A model generated the notes under the pieces. That model did no database searches. It was not told the DNA's origin and saw only the letters and a program-made list of their open reading frames with translations. The position numbers and the translations under genes are program-made. Source: Planctomycetota bacterium (GTDB lineage Bacteria; Planctomycetota; Phycisphaerae; UBA1845; PWPN01). Taken from it: a DNA stretch of 5,066 nt. The stretch spans positions 1,458,580 to 1,463,645 of the forward strand of contig CP070790.1 of the NCBI GenBank assembly GCA_020346805.1. Reading direction: 5' to 3'. Below, in pieces: positions 1 through 4,768 of the stretch (position 1 is its first letter; each line of letters begins with the position of its first letter).

Positions 1-443
1 ACGGGGGCATCGCGCCTATCTTTGGTGGCAAAGGAGACGGCCAAATAATTGGCGTTGGGAACCTGCCTGACGAAGAGATCATCTTGAAGTTCGATCAATA
101 GTTCATCTTTGTCGGGCTCAGTTCTGTACCACATGGTTTCGAGTACGGGTGCGGCCTGCAATGTACCTGTCAGTATTTTATCATCTTTTAGCAACACCGC
201 TTGACTGGCCACAAAACGGTCCATCACTTCCAACGGAGCCGGCGGAGCATCTAATTGCAGGGGCCACTTGGGATAAGGCGACTCCACATATACCGCACTT
301 CTGGCCTTATATTTCGGCGGTAAAAACATCCAGATTAATACCACCGAAATCAACGACAGCAAAACCAGAGCCAACAGCAACTTCGTGCCGAATCTCATTC
401 CCCCCTCTGCGGGCACACCTACAGATTCCGAATTTGCAGCCAT
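1..443 (-). CDS. Wzz/GumC-like polysaccharide chain-length determinant protein, N-terminal part (3' end beyond window)
   Basis: The minus-strand frame from the ATG at 443-441 stays open to the window edge, giving 147 residues of the N-terminus. A TAA codon lies directly before the ATG (446-444), so no upstream start is possible. A GGAGGA Shine-Dalgarno (456-451) sits 7 bases before the start. Residues 1-18 are a short polar cytoplasmic tail, and about 19-41 form one strongly hydrophobic membrane helix ending at the motif LPPKYKARSAVYV. That helix-then-KYxA pattern is typical of the first transmembrane segment and first periplasmic strand of Wzz/GumC proteins. These sit in the inner membrane and set the chain length of exopolysaccharide or O-antigen, often with a tyrosine kinase. 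The later part (FVASQAVLLKDDKILTG, then LAVSFATKDRRDAP) fits the GumC periplasmic domain. Whether a fused kinase follows cannot be seen. Third codon positions are G/T-rich, unlike the plus-strand genes. The family call is by pattern and fairly secure; the exact role is not. Confidence 0.72.
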   Translation of the reverse strand, partial: MAANSESVGVPAEGGMRFGTKLLLALVLLSLISVVLIWMFLPPKYKARSAVYVESPYPKWPLQLDAPPAPLEVMDRFVASQAVLLKDDKILTGTLQAAPVLETMWYRTEPDKDELLIELQDDLFVRQVPNANYLAVSFATKDRRDAP

Positions 444-554
444 TTATCTATCCTCCGATAGAGGTCCGCGAAATGACGGATTTCTTCGATGTGGGAAGAT
501 ACCCATAAAAAATGCCAGTCCCACCTATATGATGACTCTACGCTCGCCATAGTT

Positions 555-584
555 ATTATGTTCGGAACAAACTCGATAATTCAA
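555..584 (-). promoter_or_regulatory. Candidate sigma-70-type promoter for the Wzz-like gene
   Basis: On the minus strand, TTGAAT (584-579) and CATAAT (560-555) are separated by 18 bases. They lie about 110 bases before the start codon at 443. The leader between them holds a 6-bp inverted repeat (GTGGGA at 491-496, TCCCAC at 519-524). The match is moderate, and consensus in this organism is unknown. Confidence 0.3.
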
Positions 585-647
585 TGAAAAAATACCATGA
601 ATTTCCCCCAAAATGTTCGCAGGCGGATTGAATCCCCGATAAATAAA

Positions 648-689
648 AGGGGGCTGTGATATGGGCAGGCGAAACAAGCTTTGCCCCCT
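648..689 (-). terminator. Terminator-like hairpin downstream of tRNA-His
   Basis: Read on the minus strand, a perfect 7-bp stem, AGGGGGC (689-683) with GCCCCCT (654-648), is followed at once by a T-rich tract (TTTATTTAT). It lies about 43 bases past the tRNA 3' end, where its transcript should stop. The 28-base loop is longer than usual, which lowers confidence. Confidence 0.42.
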
Positions 690-731
690 CTCTTCTGATC
701 TACTGCTCACCTGCTCTAATGTTCTAATATG

Positions 732-806
732 GGTGAGTGAGGGGATTCGATCCCCCGACCCCAAGGACCACAACCTTGTGCTCTAACCGACTGAGCTACA
801 CTCACC
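732..806 (-). tRNA. tRNA-His (anticodon GUG)
   Basis: The minus strand folds into a full cloverleaf. The acceptor stem is GTGAGTG (805-799) with CACTCAC (739-733). The D arm is GCTC/GAGC around AGTCGGTTA. The anticodon arm is CAAGG/CCTTG around TTGTGGT, which places GTG as anticodon. The variable region is GGGTC, and the T stem is GGGGG/CCCCT. An extra encoded G at 806 faces C73 at 732, the G-1:C73 pair that identifies histidine tRNA to HisRS. The bases after C73 are C-A-T, so a full CCA is not encoded and must be added after transcription. The T loop reads ATCGAAT, with A instead of the near-universal T at position 54. All stems are intact, so the gene is probably functional. Confidence 0.95.
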
Positions 807-852
807 ATAGACACCGGCTCAGCGAGAAAATCTCCGCCCCGGCAAGACATAT

Positions 853-881
853 ACATTATCCCACTCCGACCAACTTTTCAA
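853..881 (-). promoter_or_regulatory. Candidate promoter for tRNA-His
   Basis: On the minus strand TTGAAA (881-876) is followed after 15 bases by GATAAT (860-855), or after 17 bases by the weaker TAATGT (858-853). Either would start the transcript about 40 bases before the tRNA 5' end at 806. Position and motif quality both fit, but the spacing choice is ambiguous. Confidence 0.42.
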
Positions 882-900
882 TCCACTCCCCATTTCAAGT

Positions 901-928
901 TTGACCTCAACGCCACCTCAATTAGAAT
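901..928 (+). promoter_or_regulatory. Candidate sigma-70-type promoter for the two-gene hydrolase/enolase-family unit
   Basis: TTGACC (901-906) and TAGAAT (923-928) are separated by 16 bases; each box matches consensus at five of six positions. It is the best plus-strand promoter I see before the gene at 1288, and would give a leader of roughly 350 bases containing several hairpins. It stands back to back with the tRNA promoter, 19 bases apart. A weaker promoter nearer the gene cannot be excluded. Confidence 0.4.
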
Positions 929-1079
929 AGCTAAATAATAAAGAACGAGGAAGTCTAACAATACTAACCGCGAACATCAGTGAGGACAAAAAAATCTCAG
1001 TTTTTGAATAACTAAAACTGACCGTTTGGATTCGAAGGATCAATAATTATGCAATCTATCGTTTGTTGACCAGTCTACA

Positions 1080-1092
1080 GTCCCGTAGGGAC
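1080..1092. repeat. Small palindrome GTCCC-gta-GGGAC
   Basis: A perfect 5-bp stem closes a 3-base loop. It stands 13 bases before the larger CCCAGGGT hairpin. I recall similar GTCCC/GGGAC palindromes as dispersed intergenic repeats in planctomycetes and related phyla; that is memory, not a search. A GGGAC (4571-4575) also precedes the second CCCAGG hairpin at a nearly identical distance. Confidence 0.5.
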
Positions 1093-1101
1093 GAACGGTA
1101 T

Positions 1102-1147
1102 TTAGCCCAGGGTGAAGTCCGCCAAAGGCGGACGTAACCCTGGGTAA
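1102..1147. repeat. Composite palindromic repeat, TTAGCCCAGG family, copy 1
   Basis: Two stacked perfect stems: outer CCCAGGGT (1106-1113) with ACCCTGGG (1137-1144), and inner GTCCGCC (1117-1123) with GGCGGAC (1127-1133) around an AAA loop. They are joined by a symmetric 3x3 internal loop, GAA facing GTA, which reads as G.A, A-T, A.G. The flanks TTAG and TAA extend the symmetry. No T-tract follows on either strand, so this is not a standard terminator. The same outer arms recur at 4584-4610. Confidence 0.75.
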
Positions 1148-1175
1148 TATTGGAATTTAAATAGAATGTTCTTCA

Positions 1176-1213
1176 TTTTTTCCCGCCGCGGCTAAGACCG
1201 CGGTAGGAAAAAG
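1176..1213. repeat. 16-position hairpin with CCGCGG core
   Basis: T-rich sequence 1176-1183 pairs with A-rich 1206-1213. After one C/A mismatch (1184/1205) and a G.T pair (1185/1204), CCGCGG (1186-1191) pairs with CCGCGG (1198-1203) around the loop CTAAGA. The T-tract lies on the 5' side and the A-tract on the 3' side when read on plus. On minus the arms look the same, T-rich on the 5' side and A-rich on the 3' side, so neither strand shows the usual stem-then-T-tract terminator order unless the paired A/T arm itself is counted. It lies about 75 bases before the hydrolase gene. Confidence 0.6.
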
Positions 1214-1287
1214 AGGAAAACTTATTTCAGAATAACCGGTTTCATTAGAAATCCTGCATACTGGTCATCTACAATTAGGAAAAACAC

Positions 1288-2847
1288 ATGAAAAATCAAG
1301 GTAAAACACGTCGTCATTTTCTCAAAACCGCCTCCCTGGCAGCGGCGGCAACAATGGTATCAGCCCAAAAAACCAAGAGTAAAAACCTGCCCGCAACACC
1401 TCAAGATAAGACGGCCCGGCTCCACCTCGATCCCGAACCGAAATTCCCCTTGTCCCCATATCTGTACATGCAGTTCATGGAGCCACTGGGAGTCACCGAC
1501 GGCTCGGTAGCCGCCGCCTGGAACTTCAAAAACGACCATTGGCACCCTGATGTCATCAAGGCCACCCAGGAACTGGCTCCCACCCTTATTCGATGGGGTG
1601 GATTGTTTGCTTCATACTATCGATGGAAAGAGGCCGTCGGCCCCAGGGATCAACGTAAAACAATGCTAAATCTAGTCTGGGGCGGCGTCGAAACCAATCA
1701 GGTCGGCACTCATGAGTTCGTTGATTTCTGCCGCCAGGTTGGCGCCGATCCCCTGCTTTGTGTGAACTTCGAATCTGATGGTAAAAAACACTTGACCCAA
1801 TCCCCCAAAGACGGCATCCGCTCCGCCGGACCCCAGGAAGCCGCCGAATGGGTCGATTACTGTAACAATCCATCTAATACCCTGAGACTATCACACGGAG
1901 TCAAAGAACCTTACAACCTCAAACTATGGCAGATCGGCAACGAAACCTCCTACGGCCGACACGACTGGAGTTGTGAAACCGCCGCCAAAAAAACCATCTC
2001 CTTTGCCAGAGCCATGCGAAAGGCCGATCCCAATATCGAACTGATCGGTTGGGGTGACAGCGGATGGGCCCGCAAAATGGCCGAAATCGCCGGCGAACAT
2101 CTCCAATACCTCGCCTTCCACCACATGTTCAATCCAGACCGCGGCAAAAAAGACTCCCCCTTGAGAGGAATCGAATATCGCAAGGATCCCGACCGTACCT
2201 GGGAAAGTCTGATGCGAGCCCCTGAGGTCCATGACCAGAAGATTCGCCGAGTGCGCGAACAATTAGATGGTACCGGCATGCCCTTGGCCATGACTGAATG
2301 CCACTTCGCCCTCCCTGGCGGCCGCAACCGATGTGAAGTTCTTTCCACCTGGGCCGCGGGAGTGGCCAACGCCAGGCTGCTTAACGTCAACGAAAGGCAC
2401 GGCGACGTCCTCAAAATCGCCACCCTCGCCGATTTCTGCGGCACTCGCTGGCAGGTCAACGCCATTATGATCCACGTCCCCGCAGGCCGAGCTTTCATGA
2501 TGCCCGTGGCTATGGTCATGAGCCTCTATCGCAAACATACCGGCCAACAGGCCGTTAATGTGACCACAACTCCTGACGGCCTGGACGTTACCGCCAGCCG
2601 AACCGAAAACCGACTATTCCTCCACGTGGTCAATACCAACAGAACCCGCCCAATCGCAGCTAAACTGACCGTCGATGGGATGAACATCCAGTCCGGCCGC
2701 GTATTCACCTTGGCTACCGATCCCGAATATGAGGTAATCGGCCACTGCCCCGATATCTTGTCGCCCAAAGAACAGGATTTGCCCGATGACCGAAGCTGGA
2801 CCTTCCCTGCCGCTTCCGTTTCAGCCGTTGAGTTGGATGTAATCTGA
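1288..2847 (+). CDS. Tat-exported GH51-like glycoside hydrolase (alpha-L-arabinofuranosidase family)
   Basis: The 519-residue protein starts with a textbook twin-arginine signal: TRRHFLK at residues 7-13, a hydrophobic stretch, and a likely cleavage after the VSA at 24-26. It should therefore be exported folded. The mature part matches the GH51 layout, a (beta/alpha)8 barrel (about 50-390) followed by a C-terminal beta-sandwich (about 400-519). Landmarks are MQFMEPLG (61-68), RWGGLFASYYRWKEAVGPR (102-120), ETNQVGTHEFVDFCRQVGA (135-153), WQIGNET (214-220) with E219 as predicted acid/base, FHHMF (277-281), and MTECHF (335-340) with E337 as predicted nucleophile. The 118-residue gap between the glutamates is normal for GH51, which removes terminal alpha-L-arabinofuranosyl groups with retention. 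Some residues around the active site differ from textbook GH51, so the substrate is uncertain. The start is fixed by an upstream in-frame TAG (1276-1278) and an AGGA (1277-1280) 7 bases before the ATG. It probably heads an operon with the gene at 2923. Confidence 0.85.
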   Translation: MKNQGKTRRHFLKTASLAAAATMVSAQKTKSKNLPATPQDKTARLHLDPEPKFPLSPYLYMQFMEPLGVTDGSVAAAWNFKNDHWHPDVIKATQELAPTLIRWGGLFASYYRWKEAVGPRDQRKTMLNLVWGGVETNQVGTHEFVDFCRQVGADPLLCVNFESDGKKHLTQSPKDGIRSAGPQEAAEWVDYCNNPSNTLRLSHGVKEPYNLKLWQIGNETSYGRHDWSCETAAKKTISFARAMRKADPNIELIGWGDSGWARKMAEIAGEHLQYLAFHHMFNPDRGKKDSPLRGIEYRKDPDRTWESLMRAPEVHDQKIRRVREQLDGTGMPLAMTECHFALPGGRNRCEVLSTWAAGVANARLLNVNERHGDVLKIATLADFCGTRWQVNAIMIHVPAGRAFMMPVAMVMSLYRKHTGQQAVNVTTTPDGLDVTASRTENRLFLHVVNTNRTRPIAAKLTVDGMNIQSGRVFTLATDPEYEVIGHCPDILSPKEQDLPDDRSWTFPAASVSAVELDVI

Positions 2848-2868
2848 CCAAACCAGGATTGAAAACTT

Positions 2869-2916
2869 ATGGGAATCTCTGATCGACTAAAAATCACAAG
2901 CAATACAAACAGATAG
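2869..2916 (+). other. Possible 15-codon leader micro-ORF before the enolase-family gene
   Basis: An ATG at 2869 opens a 15-codon frame (MGISDRLKITSNTNR) ending at TAG 2914-2916. An AGGA (2855-2858) sits 10 bases before it. The stop lies 6 bases before the ATG at 2923 and in the same reading frame as that gene, which has no clear Shine-Dalgarno. This arrangement would suit translational coupling by re-initiation. It could equally be a chance frame, or an old N-terminal extension cut off by a stop codon. Confidence 0.25.
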
Positions 2917-2922
2917 TACATT

Positions 2923-4179
2923 ATGAACACATCTCCATCGATAACCAGACGCAATTTGCTGCTCGCATCAACTGCCGCCTTATTACCTTCATGCACCCCA
3001 ACCAGGGAGTACTCGCCTGATCTTGCAGCGCATCCGAGTGAAATCAAAGATTACCCACCCAACCTGAAAATTACTCGAATCCAGAGTTTCAACCTTCCCC
3101 TGAAACGCCCTAAGTTCATAGGCAGAAATTCGCAAAGAAACAATCACGGAGATCACACTGTCGAATATATGGTCCGCATCCATACCAACGCCGGCATCGA
3201 CGGGCTCGGATTCAGCAAAGCCCCCCGGGAAAATTGGACCAAACTCATCGGCAAAAACCCATTCCATTTCTACCAACAACAAAAAAACGGGTTCGTCTCA
3301 CCCATCGGAACCCACACCATGGCCTTGTGGGATTTGGCCGGCAAGGCGCTCAATAAACCCGTTTATCAACTCCTGGGCGGTAAAGGCACAAAACTCGTAC
3401 CCGTTTACGACGGCTCAATCTATTTCAGTGAAATGGTACCCCTCTATGCCCAACAAGGCCTTGATCGATTCAAAGTGGAAATCGACCAGGGCCGGGCCGC
3501 AGGACACCGCGCCTTCAAAATAAAAATCGGCCGGGGTTATAAATGGATGGAGAAAAACGCCGGCTACCAGATGGACCTCGCCGTCCTCAAAACCATCCGT
3601 CGGCACGCCGGGCCAAAGATAAAACTGGGCGTCGATGCTAACAACGGGTACGACCTGGAGCAAACAAAACGACTGCTCAACGATATTCCCGACTTCAATT
3701 TCGAATTCATGGAAGAAATGTTCCCCGAATCCATCAAACAATACCGGGAATTAAAAGTATTCATGACCGAACGTAACCACAAAACCCTGATCGCCGACGG
3801 CGAAAGCCGCCAGCGACCTGATGATTTAAAACCGTTCATCGACGCCAAAGCTATCGACATCTTCCAGGGCGATATGCGAAACTTCGGCTTCGAAGGCATA
3901 TTGACCGAGGCCCAATTGTGCAAAGCCGCCGGCCTCCGCGTCGCTCCCCACAATTGGGGTTCCCTGTTTGGTTTCTATATGCAATTACACGTCGGCCGCG
4001 CTATCAATAACTTCTATATGGCCGAACATGATCCCTTAACCTCCGATCTCCTGATCGCCGACGGTTACAACATTAAAGACGGCAAATGCACCGTGCCCGA
4101 CGCCCCCGGATTCGGCCTAACACTTGACGAAACCAGGTTTTCTAACATCCTTAAACCAATATTCGACCTTCAAATCTAA
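2923..4179 (+). CDS. Exported enolase-superfamily protein, mandelate racemase/muconate lactonizing type (sugar-acid dehydratase or epimerase)
   Basis: The 418-residue protein begins with a twin-arginine-like signal (ITRRNLLL, 7-14) and a lipobox-like LPSC ending at C24, so it is predicted to be exported and lipid-anchored. Residues about 48-160 form the capping domain and about 160-400 the modified barrel. The catalytic set of the mandelate racemase group is complete: KIK (K199, K201), metal ligands D238 (in VDANNGY), E264 (in FMEEMF) and E294 (in ADGES), the dyad D317 (QGDMRNFG) and H343 (APHNW), and a late E368 (MAEHD). Family members remove the alpha-proton of a carboxylate, mostly to dehydrate or epimerise sugar acids; the substrate here is unknown. 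The start is bounded by the in-frame TAG at 2914-2916, and the signal peptide requires this ATG since the next Met is residue 83. No clear Shine-Dalgarno precedes it. A 75-base gap separates it from the hydrolase, so co-transcription is likely. Confidence 0.85.
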   Translation: MNTSPSITRRNLLLASTAALLPSCTPTREYSPDLAAHPSEIKDYPPNLKITRIQSFNLPLKRPKFIGRNSQRNNHGDHTVEYMVRIHTNAGIDGLGFSKAPRENWTKLIGKNPFHFYQQQKNGFVSPIGTHTMALWDLAGKALNKPVYQLLGGKGTKLVPVYDGSIYFSEMVPLYAQQGLDRFKVEIDQGRAAGHRAFKIKIGRGYKWMEKNAGYQMDLAVLKTIRRHAGPKIKLGVDANNGYDLEQTKRLLNDIPDFNFEFMEEMFPESIKQYRELKVFMTERNHKTLIADGESRQRPDDLKPFIDAKAIDIFQGDMRNFGFEGILTEAQLCKAAGLRVAPHNWGSLFGFYMQLHVGRAINNFYMAEHDPLTSDLLIADGYNIKDGKCTVPDAPGFGLTLDETRFSNILKPIFDLQI

Positions 4180-4258
4180 ATTCAATTCGTTTCTTCTTCC
4201 ATATGTCGCTGCTAGCAACGTACCTGTTTAGCGTTATTTACAATATGCCCCCATGGTC

Positions 4259-4288
4259 ATTCTGAGGCCGCCGTGGCGACCGAAGAAT
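4259..4288. repeat. CATTCTGAG...GAAGAATC-type hairpin repeat
   Basis: ATTCT (4259-4263) pairs with AGAAT (4284-4288). Next comes a tandem GA/GA mismatch (4264-4265 against 4282-4283), then GG/CC, one C/A mismatch, and CGC/GCG. The outline resembles the widespread intergenic repeat with CATTCTGAG and GAAGAATC ends that I recall from many bacterial genomes, here with an enlarged centre. No coding or terminator role is evident. Confidence 0.55.
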
Positions 4289-4337
4289 CTCCGTGTACGT
4301 ATACGAGAAACCCTCTACTATGCTCCTTTTATCGGGT

Positions 4338-4383
4338 GGCATGCCCAAGCACAACCAGCGAAACGAGTTGAGCTTGCCCGTGG
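4338..4383. repeat. GGCATGCC / CAAGC-GCTTG hairpin repeat
   Basis: An 8-bp palindrome GGCATGCC (4338-4345) is followed by a stem, CAAGCACAAC (4346-4355) with GTTGAGCTTG (4367-4376). The stem is broken only by an A/A mismatch (4351/4371) and closes an 11-base loop. The unit ends in TTGCCCGTGG, repeated at 4527-4536. It resembles repeats with GGGTGGCATGCCC ends that I associate with planctomycete intergenic DNA (recollection only). Confidence 0.5.
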
Positions 4384-4448
4384 CAAAATCAGGAATTATT
4401 TGAAAACTATTATAAATTTAAACGCTAAACACATACGAATAAGCAGTA

Positions 4449-4468
4449 GCCCGACCGTTAGGGAGGGC
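4449..4468. repeat. GCCCGA hairpin with tandem G.A mismatch
   Basis: GCCC (4449-4452) pairs with GGGC (4465-4468), then GA faces GA (4453-4454 with 4463-4464), then CC pairs with GG (4461-4462) around a GTTA tetraloop. The tandem GA step is the same module seen in the hairpin at 4259-4288. Confidence 0.45.
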
Positions 4469-4505
4469 CAACACAGATCAGAGCCTCAAGTGGTTTGGAA
4501 GCATG

Positions 4506-4547
4506 GATCACGATATGCCTCGGGATTTGCCCGTGGATCATCTTTTT
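4506..4547 (+). terminator. Weak terminator-like fold downstream of the enolase-family gene
   Basis: GATCACG (4506-4512) can pair with CGTGGATC (4532-4539) with one bulged G, and a run of five T follows at 4543-4547. The stem is short, the loop long, and it lies more than 320 bases past the stop codon at 4179. No better intrinsic terminator is visible after that gene on the plus strand. Confidence 0.18.
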
Positions 4548-4583
4548 GTTAGAACCCCAAGCCCCCAACAGGGACAATTTTTT

Positions 4584-4610
4584 TTAGCCCAGGACGCAAG
4601 TCCTGGGTAA
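4584..4610. repeat. Palindromic repeat, TTAGCCCAGG family, copy 2
   Basis: A perfect 8-bp stem, CCCAGGAC (4588-4595) with GTCCTGGG (4600-4607), closes a GCAA loop of the stable GNRA type. The flanks TTTAG and TAA match copy 1 at 1101-1147, which shares the 11 bases TTTAGCCCAGG on the left and the 9 bases CCTGGGTAA on the right. A T-run lies on the 5' side and an A-run on the 3' side, so it is not a normal terminator in either direction. Confidence 0.72.
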
Positions 4611-4630
4611 AAAGTTAAAAATAATAAATT

Positions 4631-4673
4631 TTCCCCTTCCCTTCGTCGGCTGCTGCGACGAAGGGAAGGGGAA
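4631..4673. repeat. Perfect 18-bp inverted repeat
   Basis: The arm at 4631-4648 (starts TTCCCCTTCCC, ends TTCGTCG) is exactly complementary to the arm at 4656-4673 (starts CGACGAAGG, ends AGGGGAA). They are separated by the 7 bases GCTGCTG. One arm is purely pyrimidine for its first 13 bases and the other purely purine. No T-tract follows on plus; on minus a mixed A/T stretch follows. It stands 13 bases before the TTGACA box of the next gene, so it could insulate that promoter, act as a weak terminator for leftward transcription, or be a dispersed repeat. Confidence 0.85.
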
Positions 4674-4686
4674 TACCAACTTCAAC

Positions 4687-4715
4687 TTGACAACTCCTCA
4701 CAACACCCCTTCAAT
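4687..4715 (+). promoter_or_regulatory. Candidate sigma-70-type promoter for the carbonic anhydrase family gene
   Basis: A perfect TTGACA (4687-4692) is followed after exactly 17 bases by TTCAAT (4710-4715), a four-of-six match. The transcript would start near 4722, giving a leader of about 47 bases to the ATG at 4769. Confidence 0.45.
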
Positions 4716-4768
4716 ACCCACAGTTTTCCCCCCGTGTCCCCATGACACAAATTCCAGGAGCCGTACCA

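Larger units (their letters stand above)
807..1287. other. Long intergenic region with divergent promoters and hairpins
   Basis: No coding frame is supported here: the few ATG codons open frames of about ten codons or less, without Shine-Dalgarno sequences. The left third carries the two divergent candidate promoters. An 8-bp inverted repeat follows, TCAGTTTT (997-1004) with AAAACTGA (1014-1021), separated by 9 bases; it could be an operator or a small stem. Three GC-rich hairpins lie between 1080 and 1213, described separately. The last 70 bases before the gene at 1288 are A/T-rich and hold its Shine-Dalgarno. Confidence 0.6.
4180..4768. other. Intergenic region rich in small palindromic repeats
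   Basis: This 589-base stretch carries no convincing gene. A 99-codon plus frame (4253-4552) runs straight through at least three hairpin repeats, has no Shine-Dalgarno and no recognisable protein motif, so I leave it out. From left to right it holds an imperfect palindrome centred on TGCTAGCA (4210-4217), a CATTCTGAG-type hairpin, a CAAGC/GCTTG hairpin, an A/T-rich patch (4384-4440), a GCCCGA hairpin, a weak terminator-like fold, a TTAGCCCAGG palindrome, an 18-bp perfect hairpin, and the promoter of the next gene. A 10-base direct repeat TTGCCCGTGG occurs at 4374-4383 and 4527-4536. Confidence 0.6.

Noticed and set aside
149..508. 119-codon plus-strand open frame at the left end
   Set aside because: It is antisense to the Wzz-like gene and extends through that gene's Shine-Dalgarno; the minus strand has the better start, Shine-Dalgarno and a clear membrane protein pattern.
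625..639. GGATTGAATCCCCGA, similar to the T-arm of the nearby tRNA (743-758), possibly an integration scar
   Set aside because: The match is about 13 of 16 with a gap, there is no integrase, and no matching boundary is seen. Chance similarity is likely.
525..773. 82-codon minus-strand open frame overlapping the tRNA
   Set aside because: Its start lies inside the tRNA-His gene and it covers the terminator-like hairpin; there is no plausible Shine-Dalgarno.
1080..1213. Hairpin cluster as a CRISPR array or riboswitch
   Set aside because: The hairpins differ in sequence and spacing, so there is no regular repeat-spacer pattern. I recognise no known riboswitch core; an Rfam search would decide.
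1950..2519. 189-codon minus-strand open frame inside the hydrolase gene
   Set aside because: It is a shadow of the GH51-like gene, which has clear family motifs along its full length.
4207..4220. Imperfect palindrome centred on TGCTAGCA, resembling a LacI-type operator
   Set aside because: It lies after the stop codon of the gene pair with no promoter beside it, and an 8-base palindrome is expected by chance at this scale.
4400..4416. TTGAAA followed by TATAAA as a promoter in the A/T-rich patch
   Set aside because: The boxes are only 5 bases apart, far too close, and no gene follows within a sensible distance.
4253..4552. 99-codon plus-strand open frame between the enolase-family gene and the carbonic anhydrase gene
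   Set aside because: It runs through several hairpin repeats, has no Shine-Dalgarno, shows no recognisable protein motif and has a composition unlike its neighbours. It looks like an open frame made of repeats.
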